Shown here piece by piece: positions 5,354 to 6,061 of a stretch of 6,061 nt of DNA. This DNA comes from JBOGEN01 sp050743265 (GTDB taxonomy: Bacteria; Actinomycetota; Actinomycetes; JBOGEN01), in contig JBOGEN010000218.1 of NCBI GenBank assembly GCA_050743265.1, positions 1 to 6,061 on the forward strand, written 5' to 3'. How positions within the stretch are numbered: the stretch's first letter is position 1; each line of letters starts with the position of its first letter. Under the pieces are notes generated by a model that did no database searches, was not told the origin of the DNA, and saw only the letters and a program-made list of their open reading frames with translations. The translations under genes and the position numbers were made by a program.

Positions 5354-5519
5354 CCCCGCGCTGCTGGCGATCCTCGTGTGTCCCCAGTGCCGCAGCACGC
5401 TGCGCGACGCCGGCGACGAGCTGATCTGCACGGGCGAGTCCTGCGGTCTCGCGTACCCGGTGACCGACGGCATCCCCGTCATGCTCGTCGACGAGGCGCG
5501 CCGACCCGGGAGCGCCTGA
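5343..5519 (+). CDS. Trm112 family protein (UPF0434-like small zinc protein)
   Basis: A 58-residue protein recognised by LLAILVCPQC (residues 7-16), then ELIC...CGLAYPVTDGIPVMLVDEAR (26-53). Cys13, Cys16, Cys29 and Cys34 form the expected zinc site; the second pair is spaced CX4C rather than the more usual CX2C. In eukaryotes and archaea Trm112 activates several methyltransferases; the role of the bacterial version is not established, and its place here does not reveal a partner. The GTG start has GGGAGG (5332-5337) 5 bases upstream and lies inside the end of manB, overlapping it by 11 bases. The SIS-domain gene begins 2 bases after its stop, so the three genes form a tight operon. A gene this short is easily missed by length filters. 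Confidence 0.88.
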   Translation: MPTDPALLAILVCPQCRSTLRDAGDELICTGESCGLAYPVTDGIPVMLVDEARRPGSA

Positions 5520-5521
5520 CC

Positions 5522-6061
5522 GTGCACGTGGACGTCGACGAGACCAGGCTGGACGACCCGGCGGCGCTGGCCGACGCGGACCCGGCAGGCATGCTGCGCG
5601 CGGTCGCCTCGTCCGGCGCGCAGGTGCGCCGCGCGGTCGTCGCCGCACAGGAGGCGGGGGTCGCGAGGCTGGCCGAGGACGGGCGTCCGCGGGCGGTCGC
5701 CGTGGCCGGCGTCGGCGTGAACGGCGTCGCCGGGGAGGTGCTCGCCGCGGTCGCCGGGTCGGGCTGCCCGGTCCCGATCGTCACCTGCCGGGGGTACCGC
5801 CTGCCCGGATGGGTCGGACCGATGGACCTCGTCGTCGTGGCGTCCGAGGAGGGTGCGGGAGAGGAGACGCTCGGATGCGCCGAGCAGGCGGTGCAGCGTG
5901 GCTGCCGCATGCTCGTGGTCACCGCGGCGGGCTCACCCCTCGCCGACCTGGCCGAGCGCGGACGCGGCGTGCTCGTACCCACCGAGGCGGGGGACTGGGC
6001 CGTGGCGCCGCCGGCTGCCGCAGCGCCCGAGACGGCAGCGGTGGAGTCGGCGGCGGTGGAG
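5522..6061 (+). CDS. SIS-domain protein of the phosphoglucose/phosphomannose isomerase type (3'-truncated by the window)
   Basis: 180 residues are visible and the frame is still open at the window end. The GTG follows GGGAG (5508-5512) and begins 2 bases after the previous stop. Family-like features are the N-terminal LDDPAALADADPAGMLRAVA (residues about 10-29), a first beta-strand and loop RPRAVAVAGVGVNGVAGEVL (about 64-83), CPVPIVTCRGYRLPGWVGPMDLVVVAS (about 90-116) and the strand RMLVVTAAGSPLADLAE. This is the SIS fold found in bifunctional phosphoglucose/phosphomannose isomerases, and the actinobacterial version next to manB corresponds to Rv3256c as I recall it. The catalytic residues of true isomerases cannot be checked because the C-terminal half is missing, so a regulatory or inactive role is possible. 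The last visible stretch is unusually Ala/Glu/Pro-rich with a small repeat (TAAVE, SAAVE), perhaps a flexible insertion. Confidence 0.82.
   Translation, partial: MHVDVDETRLDDPAALADADPAGMLRAVASSGAQVRRAVVAAQEAGVARLAEDGRPRAVAVAGVGVNGVAGEVLAAVAGSGCPVPIVTCRGYRLPGWVGPMDLVVVASEEGAGEETLGCAEQAVQRGCRMLVVTAAGSPLADLAERGRGVLVPTEAGDWAVAPPAAAAPETAAVESAAVE

Noticed and set aside
3848..5527. A 559-codon open frame antisense to manB.
   Set aside because: High GC makes long antisense frames common. The sense strand carries all four phosphohexomutase motifs, and the antisense translation is low-complexity (Arg, Val, Gly, His) with no recognisable domain.
5479..5982. A 167-codon antisense frame over the SIS-domain gene.
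   Set aside because: Low-complexity Ser/Thr/Ala/Pro composition; the sense frame is in a tight operon and resembles the SIS family.

Overview
The window is very GC-rich, uses GTG as the start codon for most genes, and carries a conserved actinobacterial gene block. Product families and order (glycosyltransferase C-terminus, DUF5719, zincin-like protein, DUF3499, zinc ribbon, phosphomannomutase, Trm112-like, SIS-domain protein) match the cell-envelope/mannose neighbourhood of Actinomycetota; part of it corresponds to the M. tuberculosis Rv3259-Rv3256c region (recalled, not searched). The protein flavour suggests a Cellulomonas-like member of Micrococcales, but genus is only a guess. There is no sign of mobile DNA, CRISPR, rRNA or tRNA.

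Layout. (1) 1-938, + strand: the C-terminal end of a large membrane glycosyltransferase whose N-terminal part lies outside the window. (2) 935-2398, +: a DUF5719 membrane-anchored extracytoplasmic protein, translationally coupled to it by a GTGA overlap. (3) 2399-2465: a short convergent gap containing a 20-bp imperfect tandem duplication. (4) 2466-2960, - strand: a small zincin-family (DUF1025) protein whose HExxH motif is degenerate. (5) 2961-3135: a 175-bp divergent promoter region with two inverted repeats and probable leaderless promoters facing both ways. (6) 3136-3489, +: DUF3499. (7) 3490-3581: a gap with a sigma-28-like promoter candidate. (8) 3582-3836, +: an 84-residue zinc-ribbon protein of unknown function. 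(9) 3837-3946: a gap with an inverted repeat overlapping a predicted housekeeping promoter. (10) 3947 to the end, +: a tight operon of phosphomannomutase (manB), a Trm112-like protein missed by simple ORF length cut-offs, and an SIS-domain isomerase-like protein that runs off the window.

How the genes fit together. ManB interconverts mannose-6-phosphate and mannose-1-phosphate, the entry to GDP-mannose. The SIS-domain protein resembles the phosphoglucose/phosphomannose isomerase family and may act on or sense the same sugar phosphates. The glycosyltransferase and DUF5719 pair would act at the membrane on envelope glycans. Three small Cys-rich proteins (DUF3499, the zinc ribbon, Trm112-like) sit around manB and have no established role there. 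I see an ordinary conserved core locus rather than an obvious new system; the points most worth following are the uncharacterised zinc-ribbon gene with its possible alternative-sigma promoter, the degenerate zincin, and the divergent leaderless promoter pair.
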